From positions 18,845 to 82,844 of the forward strand of contig JARKUF010000017.1 in assembly GCA_029974015.1 (NCBI GenBank): 64,000 bases of DNA. The letters run 5' to 3'. Shown one piece after another: positions 17,818-25,015 of the stretch. The stretch comes from Spirochaetota bacterium. Lineage in GTDB: Bacteria; Spirochaetota; UBA4802; JAGODF01. Within the stretch, counting starts at the first letter, position 1, and each line of letters opens with the position of its first letter. Made by a program: the position numbers and the translations under genes. The notes under the pieces are model-generated. The model was not told the origin of the DNA. It was given only the letters and a program-made list of their open reading frames with translations, and did no database searches.

Positions 17818-17895
17818 ATTACGTTTTCCCGCCCGCCTCTGGCGTGCGGAAAAACGTAATTTATCTGACTGTCCTTAATTTTTATGAGGCCCCAT
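17818..17895 (+). repeat. Dispersed palindromic element, copy 1 (H1 plus decayed H2)
   Basis: Stem ATTACGTTTT-CCCGCCCGCC / GTGCGGAAAAACGTAAT (17818-17860), followed by CTGACTGTCCTTAATTTTTATGAGGCCCC, the right-hand end seen in other copies. It lies about 25 bases before a lipoprotein gene, so it would be in its 5' leader. Confidence 0.7.
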
Positions 17896-17920
17896 ATATT
17901 ATCCCACGAGGAAGCGAGTG

Positions 17921-18388
17921 ATGAAAAAAGGCGTTCTTTTGCTTCTTGCGCTTTGCATCTCGGGATGCACGAAAATTCCCGACAGGCTTTATAGCCCTAC
18001 CGCGGTCATAAAGGCGGAGTTAAGGGGAAGCGAAATTTTTTATACTGTGTATCTGAAGGGCGATATTATCAACGACCAGACGGAGCTCGTGTTGAAGAAA
18101 ATCCGCGGCACAGTGGCGCTGAAAAACTCCGACCAGACCGTCATTTCCCTTCCCTTCGAGCTGCCGGAACTTCTTCCCCTGCAGAAGCAGACGATTAATG
18201 CCGAGACGGGCGGTAACGAAAGGGAGATGGCGCCCATCTTCGCCCTTCTGAGGATAAGCCCCGACCAGCTCCGGGTTGATGACCAGGAGGCTTACACCGA
18301 AGAGATGCCGCTCAGCCAGAAGCTCATCGCGTTTGAAATTACGGCCTATGAGTCTGCAAACATATTCGATATCATCGAAGGTAAGTGA
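17921..18388 (+). CDS. Putative lipoprotein of unknown function
   Basis: 155 residues starting at ATG 17921, with GAGGAAG upstream (a GTG one codon earlier is less likely). Signal MKKGVLLLLALCISGCTK, with a good lipobox ISGC and Cys17 as the likely lipidated residue. The mature part is beta-rich (LRGSEIFYTVYLKGDIINDQ) and compact, perhaps an immunoglobulin-like fold of the LEA/WHy type, but that is a guess. It precedes a small membrane protein by one base, so the two are co-translated. Confidence 0.8.
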   Translation: MKKGVLLLLALCISGCTKIPDRLYSPTAVIKAELRGSEIFYTVYLKGDIINDQTELVLKKIRGTVALKNSDQTVISLPFELPELLPLQKQTINAETGGNEREMAPIFALLRISPDQLRVDDQEAYTEEMPLSQKLIAFEITAYESANIFDIIEGK

Positions 18389-18389
18389 G

Positions 18390-18842
18390 ATGAAAATAAA
18401 CGACACAAAGCTGTATCTTTTTTTCACCGTCATCACTCTGGTTGTTGCCCTTGCAGTCGGGGCCCCATCGTATTATTCGATACTCAAAGTGGAACCCGAG
18501 GCGAGGCGGCTTATGAATGCGCAAACCGACTTCAACATGAATTTCCGGAAGGCCTACGCCCTTCTTCGTGACCCCCAGATATTCGCACGATACGAAAACT
18601 TCGACCGGGACGCACGATGGATAAAGACTACGGTGATTCCCTATATGGACAATAAAATTTATAATTCCCGGGACTTCATGCCGGATGAGAGGGTCTACTT
18701 AGACACTCTCCTTAAAAGGAGGGTACAGGGCTCCGAATTAGGGCGCAATACCGCGATATTTTTCCTGCTCCTCTCCCTGACAGGTTTGGCGTTTCTTATT
18801 TATGAGAGGAGAAAAGTCAGGGCAGAAGAAAACGTCGGCTGA
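18390..18842 (+). CDS. Small two-helix membrane protein of unknown function
   Basis: 150 residues from ATG 18390, one base after the stop of the lipoprotein gene. A membrane helix near 8-28 (LYLFFTVITLVVALAVGAP) and another near 120-138 (NTAIFFLLLSLTGLAFLIY) flank a hydrophilic, charged loop with many aromatic residues (RKAYALLRDPQIFARYENFD). The layout (helix, external loop, helix, short basic tail) is common among envelope sensors and scaffolds. The last 26 bases overlap the end of the convergent hydrolase gene. Confidence 0.75.
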   Translation: MKINDTKLYLFFTVITLVVALAVGAPSYYSILKVEPEARRLMNAQTDFNMNFRKAYALLRDPQIFARYENFDRDARWIKTTVIPYMDNKIYNSRDFMPDERVYLDTLLKRRVQGSELGRNTAIFFLLLSLTGLAFLIYERRKVRAEENVG

Positions 18843-19503
18843 AGTCGATATATCCCTCAGTTTCGAAAACCCCGCCCCCGCATACTCCCCGGGAGCTTAG
18901 AAGCGACGCATTGTGCGTCGCTTCGTCGTAATCGGCCTGGGCATCCTCCAGGAGAACTACCTCGTACCCCCTTTCCGAGGCGTCCCGGGCCGTCGTTTCC
19001 ACGCACTGGCTTGTGGCCAGCCCCGTGAAAACAATCTCCTTCACATTCCATTCCCGAAAAACGCGGTCTATCTCTGTTGAATTAAAAGCGCTGAAAGTGG
19101 TTTTTGTAAGGATGGTATCGCCTTGTAGCGGACTTATTTCATCGATAATATCCGACATTGCCTCGCTTTCCAGAGGGTACAATGATGGGTAACCCGCCTG
19201 GCGCCCCCGGAGCCAGGAATTGCGGAAAAACCTGTGTAGGTCTTTCCGCTCCGGGTCAGTTCCGCAGAGCCTCAGATAGACGGTCCTTCCCTGAAATTCG
19301 CGGAAAAAGGAAAGGAGCTTTTTAATGTTTGGGACAACAATTTCTTCACAGCGGCGGGTGATATAGCCCATGCACCCGGGGTACAGGCCTTCAAAAAAAC
19401 GGTAAAAGTCCGACCGGCGGTCGAGGTAATATTTTTGCATGTCGACGATCATGAGGACTGTCTGGCCAAGAGAAATGCTGTTTTTAAAATCTTTTCCGGG
19501 CAT
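18817..19503 (-). CDS. Isochorismatase-fold cysteine hydrolase
   Basis: 228 residues of the nicotinamidase/isochorismatase superfamily, which hydrolyse amides or enol ethers with a Cys-Asp-Lys triad. All three are visible: Asp in VLMIVDMQ (about residue 20), Lys in TILTKTTFSAF, and Cys in GLATSQCVETTARDA, preceded by the family's cis-peptide. The start at 19503 has GAGAGG upstream. Compared with typical members it has extra residues after the first strand (YYLDRRSDFYRFFEGLYPGC). The substrate is unknown; nicotinamide, a carbamoyl compound or a xenobiotic amide are all possible. Confidence 0.9.
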   Translation of the reverse strand: MPGKDFKNSISLGQTVLMIVDMQKYYLDRRSDFYRFFEGLYPGCMGYITRRCEEIVVPNIKKLLSFFREFQGRTVYLRLCGTDPERKDLHRFFRNSWLRGRQAGYPSLYPLESEAMSDIIDEISPLQGDTILTKTTFSAFNSTEIDRVFREWNVKEIVFTGLATSQCVETTARDASERGYEVVLLEDAQADYDEATHNASLLSSRGVCGGGVFETEGYIDFSRRFLLP

Positions 19504-19545
19504 TGGCTACCTCTCAGTCTTCGGAGATTCGGGTTTATGCACATT

Positions 19546-19595
19546 ACGTGAAAGTGAAGGCGCGCAAACGCTTGCGCGCCTTCACACTTTCACGT
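19546..19595 (-). terminator. Long hairpin at the 3' end of the antiporter gene
   Basis: ACGTGAAAGTG-AAGGCGCGCAA pairs with TTGCGCGCCTT-CACTTTCACGT, about 22 bp with a small bulge. It overlaps the last codons of the antiporter gene, so its sequence is partly coding. No T-run follows, so a Rho-independent mechanism is uncertain; it may instead protect the 3' end of the messenger. Confidence 0.6.
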
Positions 19596-21593
19596 TTCAC
19601 AAAAAGCCCCTTCGTTGAAAAGCTGCGCCTGCCCCGACATGTTGGCCCGGTTTCCCATTATGACGAGCATATCGCCTGAGCGGAGGGATTCGTCTCCTCC
19701 CGGATTGGCAATGACGGCCCCGTCACGTTCCACGGCAAGCACCGTAACGCCGTACTTTGCCCTGAGGTCCAAGCCGCTCAGGGTTTTTCCATCGATGTAC
19801 GATCCCGGGCATACGGAAATTCTCGATATCTCCTGATCGGGTATGTGCACCTTTAACGCATTGATGGCGCCATCGCCAATTGAAAGGCTTCTGAACATCT
19901 CGTAGCCCTCAGAGCGAACCTCTCCCACAAGCTTTTCTATGTCCTGCCGCGGCACCATAAACCTGGAAAGGACCCTGGAAAAAATTTCGATAGAGGTTTC
20001 ATATTCCTCTGGGATCACCTCATCGGCCCCGAGGCCGTAGATGGTTTGTACGTCCTGAAAAAACCTGGTCCTGATGATGACGTAGAGTTCTTTGCTGAGG
20101 CCGCGGGCGGTCTTCGTGATTCTAAGGGTGGCGGCATGGTCGGCGATGGCCACTACCATGACGCGGGCCGCATGGATTCCCGCGTGCTCCAGTACGGCCT
20201 CATGGGTGGCGTCGCCGAAAAAGATATTTTCCCCGGCCTCCTTCTCCCGCTTCACCGTATCGGCGTTCATCTCGATTATTACATAGTCAATGCCGGCGTA
20301 ACGGGCCGCCCGCGCGACGTTTTTTCCATTGATTCCGTATCCAACGATGATGAGGTGTCCGTCGTAAACGCGGATCGCGTCGTCGTCTTTCACATCCAGC
20401 TTTCGGGGCTTTCCGAACATGGACAGTTTCATGAGCGCGCCTGCCAGATGCGGTGCCCCCATCATAAGGAAGGGCGTAAGCCCCATGGTGACTACGACGA
20501 CGATGAGGAACACCTGGTACTCAACTCCGGAAATGATTCGGTTGTCGAGGCCAAGCTTGGCGAGGACGAAGGGGAATTCGCCTACCTGGGCAAGATAAAG
20601 CCCCGTGAGAAGGGCCGTCCGAATGGGATAGCCCAGGACGAGGACCGAGATGCCGGTGGCGACCGTCTTTATCAGAAGGACAATCAGAATAATCAGGGGT
20701 ATCAGGAGCGGATAATGGGTGACGACCCTGACATCGACAAGCATGCCAACCGAAACGAAGAAAAGGCCGGTAAAGGCGTCCTTGAATGGGATGATGTTCC
20801 CGATGGCCTCATGGCTGTATTCCGAGGCAGATATTATTAGTCCCGCCATGAAGGCCCCGAGTGCCGGGGAAAGCCCCGCTGCGTGGGTGAGCCAGGCAGT
20901 TGCGAGGCAGATCACCGTAATCAGAAGAAGGAAAAGCTCACGGCTTCGGGTTTTCACCGTGAAATATAGAACTTTAGGAATGACCCACCGGGCCGCTGCA
21001 AGCATGACAGCCACAAGCCCTGCCGCCTTTGCCAGGACGAGCCATATCGATTGCCCCGTCGTCACGGGGGTGCTGGAAAGATACGGGACGACCACTATCA
21101 ACGGCACCACCATGAGGTCCTGAAAGATGAGGATCCCTGCCGAAGTCATCCCCTGGGGGCTTCCCAGCTCCGCCTTCTCCTGGAGTAGCTTGAAAACGAT
21201 GGCCGTACTGCTCAACACGGCGAGGAACCCCAGGAAAAGGGATTTTTCCATGGCAAAGCCCGCCCCGACTGCCAGAAGAAATACCGCGCCGGTGGTGACC
21301 ACGAACTGGACCGTCCCCGCTACCAGGACGGTCCTCTTTATTTTCATGAGATTGGAAAGCGAAAACTCGATGCCGATGGTAAAAAGAAGTAGGACTACCC
21401 CGATTTCTGCGAGGACCTCGACTTCCTTTACTTTCTGGATGAGACCAAGGCCATAGGGCCCCAGGACAAGCCCGGTGATGAGGAACCCCAGAATTGAGGG
21501 GAGCTTAAGCCTGAGGAAAAAAAACAGCACAGGTATGGATACGGCGAAAATCAGGGTGATATTAATCAATAGTACATTTTCCATGATGTCCAA
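19590..21593 (-). CDS. Kef/CPA2-type monovalent cation:proton antiporter with RCK domains
   Basis: 667 residues. About the first 385 form a polytopic Na+/H+ exchanger domain with roughly twelve hydrophobic helices (ILGFLITGLVLGPYGLGLI, the AVLSSTAIVFKLL motif and SPALGAFMAGLIISASEY are typical CPA2 landmarks). An RCK N domain follows, with the dinucleotide-binding HLIIVGYGINGKNVA (about 410-425). A TrkA-C domain lies at the end (about 580-660). It probably exports K+ or Na+ in exchange for protons, gated by a nucleotide or ligand on the RCK part. No glutathione-binding ancillary subunit gene is next to it. The first ATG (MDIMEN) at 21593 is used; the fourth codon is another possible start. 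Confidence 0.93.
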   Translation of the reverse strand: MDIMENVLLINITLIFAVSIPVLFFFLRLKLPSILGFLITGLVLGPYGLGLIQKVKEVEVLAEIGVVLLLFTIGIEFSLSNLMKIKRTVLVAGTVQFVVTTGAVFLLAVGAGFAMEKSLFLGFLAVLSSTAIVFKLLQEKAELGSPQGMTSAGILIFQDLMVVPLIVVVPYLSSTPVTTGQSIWLVLAKAAGLVAVMLAAARWVIPKVLYFTVKTRSRELFLLLITVICLATAWLTHAAGLSPALGAFMAGLIISASEYSHEAIGNIIPFKDAFTGLFFVSVGMLVDVRVVTHYPLLIPLIILIVLLIKTVATGISVLVLGYPIRTALLTGLYLAQVGEFPFVLAKLGLDNRIISGVEYQVFLIVVVVTMGLTPFLMMGAPHLAGALMKLSMFGKPRKLDVKDDDAIRVYDGHLIIVGYGINGKNVARAARYAGIDYVIIEMNADTVKREKEAGENIFFGDATHEAVLEHAGIHAARVMVVAIADHAATLRITKTARGLSKELYVIIRTRFFQDVQTIYGLGADEVIPEEYETSIEIFSRVLSRFMVPRQDIEKLVGEVRSEGYEMFRSLSIGDGAINALKVHIPDQEISRISVCPGSYIDGKTLSGLDLRAKYGVTVLAVERDGAVIANPGGDESLRSGDMLVIMGNRANMSGQAQLFNEGAFCET

Positions 21594-21768
21594 TTCCCAT
21601 GCGGCAAACCTTTACGCGCTGTCATACTTGAAGATGCATGGCCAGTTTGACGCTTTTTGTAGATATGGATGAATGCCCTGGAAAATGCCGCGAAGGGCGG
21701 CATCCGCGACGTCCAGTGGAAGATAACCTTAATTAAGGAATTTGGATGAAAAATCTATAATAAAATGA

Positions 21769-21797
21769 TTGATCTTTTTAAAAAATATCGCTATACT
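21769..21797 (+). promoter_or_regulatory. Sigma-70-like promoter ahead of the CheY-like gene
   Basis: TTGATC (21769-21774), 17-base spacer, TATACT (21792-21797). It would place a copy of the dispersed repeat in the roughly 200-base leader of the CheY-like gene. Confidence 0.55.
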
Positions 21798-21805
21798 CTT
21801 TTTTT

Positions 21806-21934
21806 GAGGCCTCAAAAAAATAAATTTTTAGAGGCCCCATAAATTGTAACTGCTGACATACTCAAGACTTAAGTTTTCCCGCCCGCCGAAGGCGGGCGGG
21901 AAAACCTGATTATTTGAGTTTGCCATATATTGCC
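21806..21934 (-). repeat. Dispersed palindromic element, copy 2 (H2 then H1, full)
   Basis: H2 hairpin GGCCTCAAAAAAAT / ATTTTTAGAGGCC (21808-21836), then TGTAACTGCTGACATACTCAAG, then the H1 hairpin TTTTCCCGCCCGCC / GGCGGGCGGGAAAA around GAA, ending at TTGAGTTTGCC. The order is H2 first, so this copy is inverted relative to copies such as the one at 60581-60701. The 21594-22003 gap holds only this element and the promoter. Confidence 0.8.
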
Positions 21935-22003
21935 GGGGTATCCCCGGCAGTCTGAATTTCATATATTTTTTTATCTAAACCCGGGTACAGTCAGGAGCGT
22001 ATA

Positions 22004-22360
22004 ATGGCACGCGGAATGATCGTCGACGATTCCAAGTTCATGCGGAAAATCATCCACGACACTCTCACTGAGGGGGGGCACCAGGTGATCGGGGAAGCCG
22101 ACAATGGATACGATGCCCTCGATATGTACAAGAAGGAAAAACCTGACTTCGTGACGATGGACATCACCATGCATGGCAAGGACGGCCTTATGGCGGTCTC
22201 GGAAATCCGCACTGTGGATCCAAAAGCAAAAATCGTTGTCGTATCCGCCCTGAGCGAAAAGACCTTAAAACTCAACGACTCAACCATCCAGGCGGATGCC
22301 TATGTCGTGAAGCCTTTTCAAAAGGAAGAGCTCCTGGCAAAAATTAAAAGTATACTCTGA
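22004..22360 (+). CDS. CheY-like single-domain response regulator
   Basis: 118 residues, receiver domain only. It has the acidic pair in MIVDDSKFMRK, the phospho-acceptor Asp in FVTMDITMHGKDG (about residue 54), a Ser in VVSALSEK and Lys in YVVKPFQKEEL. The TMDI-x-MP-like strand and the KPF loop place it with CheY and other chemotaxis-type regulators. No chemotaxis genes are nearby. CAGGAGCG precedes the ATG. It is transcribed alone from a promoter near 21.78 kb, behind a long leader that contains a repeat element. Confidence 0.92.
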   Translation: MARGMIVDDSKFMRKIIHDTLTEGGHQVIGEADNGYDALDMYKKEKPDFVTMDITMHGKDGLMAVSEIRTVDPKAKIVVVSALSEKTLKLNDSTIQADAYVVKPFQKEELLAKIKSIL

Positions 22361-22442
22361 TTTCTTCCTCCGGGTTCAGGCATATCACGGTAAAAGCCTG
22401 ACATTACAACGGGCGTGGTTGTTTCTGCGTTTCAAAATAGTA

Positions 22443-22472
22443 TTGACACCGCGCTTCCCCTGTTCCTACTGT
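22443..22472 (+). promoter_or_regulatory. Sigma-70-like promoter for the metX leader
   Basis: TTGACA (22443-22448), 18-base spacer, TACTGT (22467-22472). It lies about 30 bases before the SAM riboswitch, which is the right place for it to drive the riboswitch-metX transcript. Confidence 0.6.
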
Positions 22473-22504
22473 ACATCGTTTCATCATTAACAAAAACCTG
22501 GCGA

Positions 22505-22614
22505 TATCTTATCAAGAGTGGCAGAGGGACAGGCCCCGTGAAGCCACGGCAACCGTCCGCGGAAGCGGAAAGAGGTGCCAATTCCTACGGAGGATTCCTC
22601 CGGGAGATGAGATA
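22505..22614 (+). ncRNA. SAM-I (S-box) riboswitch
   Basis: The conserved core is clear: TATCAAGAGTGGCAGAGGGA, then GGCCCCGTGAAGCCACGGCAACC, then AGAGGTGCCAATTCC. The closing stem P1 is formed by TATCTTATC (22505-22513) with GATGAGATA (22606-22614), nine pairs. It binds S-adenosylmethionine and represses methionine synthesis. Just after it, AGATAGC (22610-22616) can pair with GCTATCT (22628-22634), overlapping P1, so the two folds exclude each other. That hairpin has no clear T-run behind it, so the exact output mechanism is open. It controls metX-metW. Confidence 0.95.
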
Positions 22615-22677
22615 GCAGTATTATACCGCTATCTTGTCGTATATGCTCGAAATTCAGATACCGGTGTACTACACGCT

Positions 22678-23841
22678 ATGAAAGATACACGGCAGTCAAC
22701 TGTCGGTTCCGTCGGGCTTGTGAAGACGCATTACTTCACCTTCGCAGAGCCCCCCGGCCATCTGGCCCTCGTGTCGGGGAAGCGCCTATCCCCCGTGACC
22801 CTTGCCTACGAAACCTATGGCAAGCTTAACAGCGACGCTACCAACGCGGTCCTCATCCTCCACGCCCTCTCGGGGACGGCCCACGCCGCCGGATATCATT
22901 CAACGAACGACCGCTATGCCGGATGGTGGGACCATTACATCGGCCCCGGGAAGGCCTTTGACACCGATAAATATTTCATTATCTGTTCCAATGTGATTGG
23001 AGGCTGTAACGGCTCCACGGGGCCATCCTCCATAAACCCCGAAACGGGAAAGGAGTACGCCCTGGATTTTCCGGTCGTGACTATCAGGGACATGGTGAAT
23101 GCCCAGTGGCGCCTCATCGGCCATCTCGGGATTTCAAAGCTGCTCGCCGTGAGCGGCGGGTCAATGGGGGGGATGCAGGCGCTCCAGTGGGCGATCAGCT
23201 TTCCGGAAATGGTCCAGTCGGTCATCGCGATCGCGACGGCGAGCTCCCTTTCCGCCCAGGGCATCGCTTTCAATGAGGTGGGGCGCCAGGCGATCTTTCG
23301 GGACCCGAACTTCAATAATGGCGATTACTACTCCGGAAATTCGCCCGTCTCGGGGCTTTCCCTGGCAAGGATGATAGCCCATATAACTTATCTCAGCGAC
23401 AAGATCATGCATGAGAAGTTCGGGCGGCGGCTCCAGAACAAGGACCTTTTCAGCTTTAAATTCGATACCGAATTCATGGTGGAAAATTATCTCCACGCCA
23501 TGGGGCTTAAATTCGTAAGCCGTTTTGACGCTAATTCTTATCTCTACATCACCAAGGCGATAGACTACTTTGACCTTAAATCGGAACACGAAGGACGGCT
23601 CACCTCCGCCTTTGAAGGCGTTTTATCGGACTTTCTGGTTATAGGATTTACCACGGACTGGCTGTATCCGAGCGCCCAGTCCCGCGAGATTGTCAACGCC
23701 CTCCGGGTGGCGGGAAAGAATGTCGTCTATACCGAGATCGAAACCGACAAGGGCCATGACGCTTTTCTTCTTCCCGATGACCGAATGGAAAGGGACATCG
23801 CCAACTTCCTGAAAAGGGAGTTTGAAAAGACAGGCCGTTGA
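22678..23841 (+). CDS. metX: Homoserine O-acetyltransferase
   Basis: Acylates homoserine from acetyl-CoA (or possibly succinyl-CoA) as the first committed step of methionine synthesis. 387 residues, alpha/beta-hydrolase fold. The nucleophile Ser lies in SGGSMGGMQALQW (about residues 160-172). The catalytic Asp and His are in GFTTDWLYPSAQ and DKGHDAFLL near the C-terminus. NVIGGCNGSTGPSS is typical of the family. No strong ribosome site precedes the ATG at 22678; this may be linked to riboswitch control of translation. metW follows after 32 bases. The acyl donor (acetyl versus succinyl) cannot be fixed by eye, since MetX members of both kinds exist. Confidence 0.95.
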   Translation: MKDTRQSTVGSVGLVKTHYFTFAEPPGHLALVSGKRLSPVTLAYETYGKLNSDATNAVLILHALSGTAHAAGYHSTNDRYAGWWDHYIGPGKAFDTDKYFIICSNVIGGCNGSTGPSSINPETGKEYALDFPVVTIRDMVNAQWRLIGHLGISKLLAVSGGSMGGMQALQWAISFPEMVQSVIAIATASSLSAQGIAFNEVGRQAIFRDPNFNNGDYYSGNSPVSGLSLARMIAHITYLSDKIMHEKFGRRLQNKDLFSFKFDTEFMVENYLHAMGLKFVSRFDANSYLYITKAIDYFDLKSEHEGRLTSAFEGVLSDFLVIGFTTDWLYPSAQSREIVNALRVAGKNVVYTEIETDKGHDAFLLPDDRMERDIANFLKREFEKTGR

Positions 23842-23873
23842 TCCAAAAATATGCATAAAGGAGCACCCTGAAG

Positions 23874-24500
23874 TTGCAATACCCTGACTTAAAGAGGATC
23901 GCCTACGATCTAATCATCGAAGAAATCCCGGAGGGCTCAAGGGTCCTCGATCTGGGATGCGGCGATGGAAGTCTCCTTGTGGAACTCCAGAAGGCCAAAA
24001 ATATCGAAGGATATGGAGTGGAAATATCCTCCGAAGGGGTGAGCTCCTGCGTTGAAAAGGGCCTCTACGTGTACCAGGGCGACGTGGACGACGGCCTCTC
24101 CGGCTACAGGGCGAATTCCTACGATTATGTGATTCTCAACCAGACGCTCCAATACACGAAGCGCCCCAGGTACGTCCTTGCGGAAACTTTGAGGATATGC
24201 CGAAGCGCAATCATAAGTTTTCCCAACTTCGCAAATAAAAAAAACAGAATACATCTTCTATTCAGGGGGACCATGCCCGGAAACAGGCTCCTTCCCTATG
24301 ACTGGCACTCCTCGCCGAACATGCACCACCTTTCAATTAAAGATTTTAGAAATTACTGTCGGGAGAACGGATACCCGGTGAAAAAAGAAGCCCATTTCAA
24401 GGTTGTCGGGGACACCGGTTCCCGCATTGTGGGGTTTGCCCCCAATTTTTGTGCCGAATTCGGTTTTTTTATACTTGATGGTGAAGGTTTTGTTTCGTAA
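23874..24500 (+). CDS. metW: MetW, methyltransferase-fold partner of MetX
   Basis: 208 residues with a class I methyltransferase fold: GSRVLDLGCGDGSLLVEL (SAM-binding loop, about 22-40), YDYVILNQTLQY, and the MetW-typical NFANKKNRIHLLFRG and LPYDWHSSPNMHHLSIKDF stretches. MetW is commonly paired with MetX in proteobacteria and Leptospira and is needed for full MetX activity. The likely start is a TTG at 23874 with AAAGGAG ten bases before it. It shares the SAM-I riboswitch transcript. Confidence 0.94.
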   Translation: MQYPDLKRIAYDLIIEEIPEGSRVLDLGCGDGSLLVELQKAKNIEGYGVEISSEGVSSCVEKGLYVYQGDVDDGLSGYRANSYDYVILNQTLQYTKRPRYVLAETLRICRSAIISFPNFANKKNRIHLLFRGTMPGNRLLPYDWHSSPNMHHLSIKDFRNYCRENGYPVKKEAHFKVVGDTGSRIVGFAPNFCAEFGFFILDGEGFVS

Positions 24501-24536
24501 TAAGTGTTTGCCAGGCCTGCGCGGAGGAACGTCGCC

Positions 24537-24986
24537 ATGAAAGCCGTTGTTGATTATACCGACATTTCTTACATCACATGGATCAAATCGAAAAATAAGT
24601 TCAAGGCGATCGAGGAACTTGCGGGTATTTTCGAGGGTAGCGATATTTGTCCCAGTATCCCTGATCTCGTTGCGGCTCTCACGGAGCGAGAAAAGATCAT
24701 GAGCACCGGCATCGGGTTCGGCATCGCGATTCCTCACGCGCGATTGCGGACAGTGAAGGAAATGACCTTCGCCGTGGGCATATCGAAGAAGGGGATCGAA
24801 TTCGACTCCATCGACAACAATCCCGTGCACCTGATTATCCTCGTGGCGGCAGGGGAAAAACAGCACAAGGAATATCTGCGATTGCTTTCCAGCATTATGA
24901 CCATTCTCAAGAAAGAAAAAGTCAAAGACCGTATTATCGCGGCGGAATCGCAGGAGGAAATAATGGCCCTCCTCAGGGAACAGTGA
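24537..24986 (+). CDS. PTS EIIA-Ntr-like phosphocarrier domain protein
   Basis: 149 residues forming one fructose/mannitol-type EIIA domain. The phosphorylated His lies in GIGFGIAIPHAR (about residue 68), followed by the usual strand VHLIILVAAGEKQHKEYLRLLS. It starts at ATG 24537, with GGAGG eleven bases upstream. No EIIB, EIIC, HPr or EI gene is in the window, so a regulatory role as in PtsN is more likely than sugar uptake. It overlaps the extended frame of leuS; the leuS start chosen here lies 29 bases after its stop. A second EIIA protein is encoded at 36677-37150. Confidence 0.9.
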   Translation: MKAVVDYTDISYITWIKSKNKFKAIEELAGIFEGSDICPSIPDLVAALTEREKIMSTGIGFGIAIPHARLRTVKEMTFAVGISKKGIEFDSIDNNPVHLIILVAAGEKQHKEYLRLLSSIMTILKKEKVKDRIIAAESQEEIMALLREQ

Positions 24987-25015
24987 CCATAGAGCTATAT
25001 TTGAGGAACACAGAC

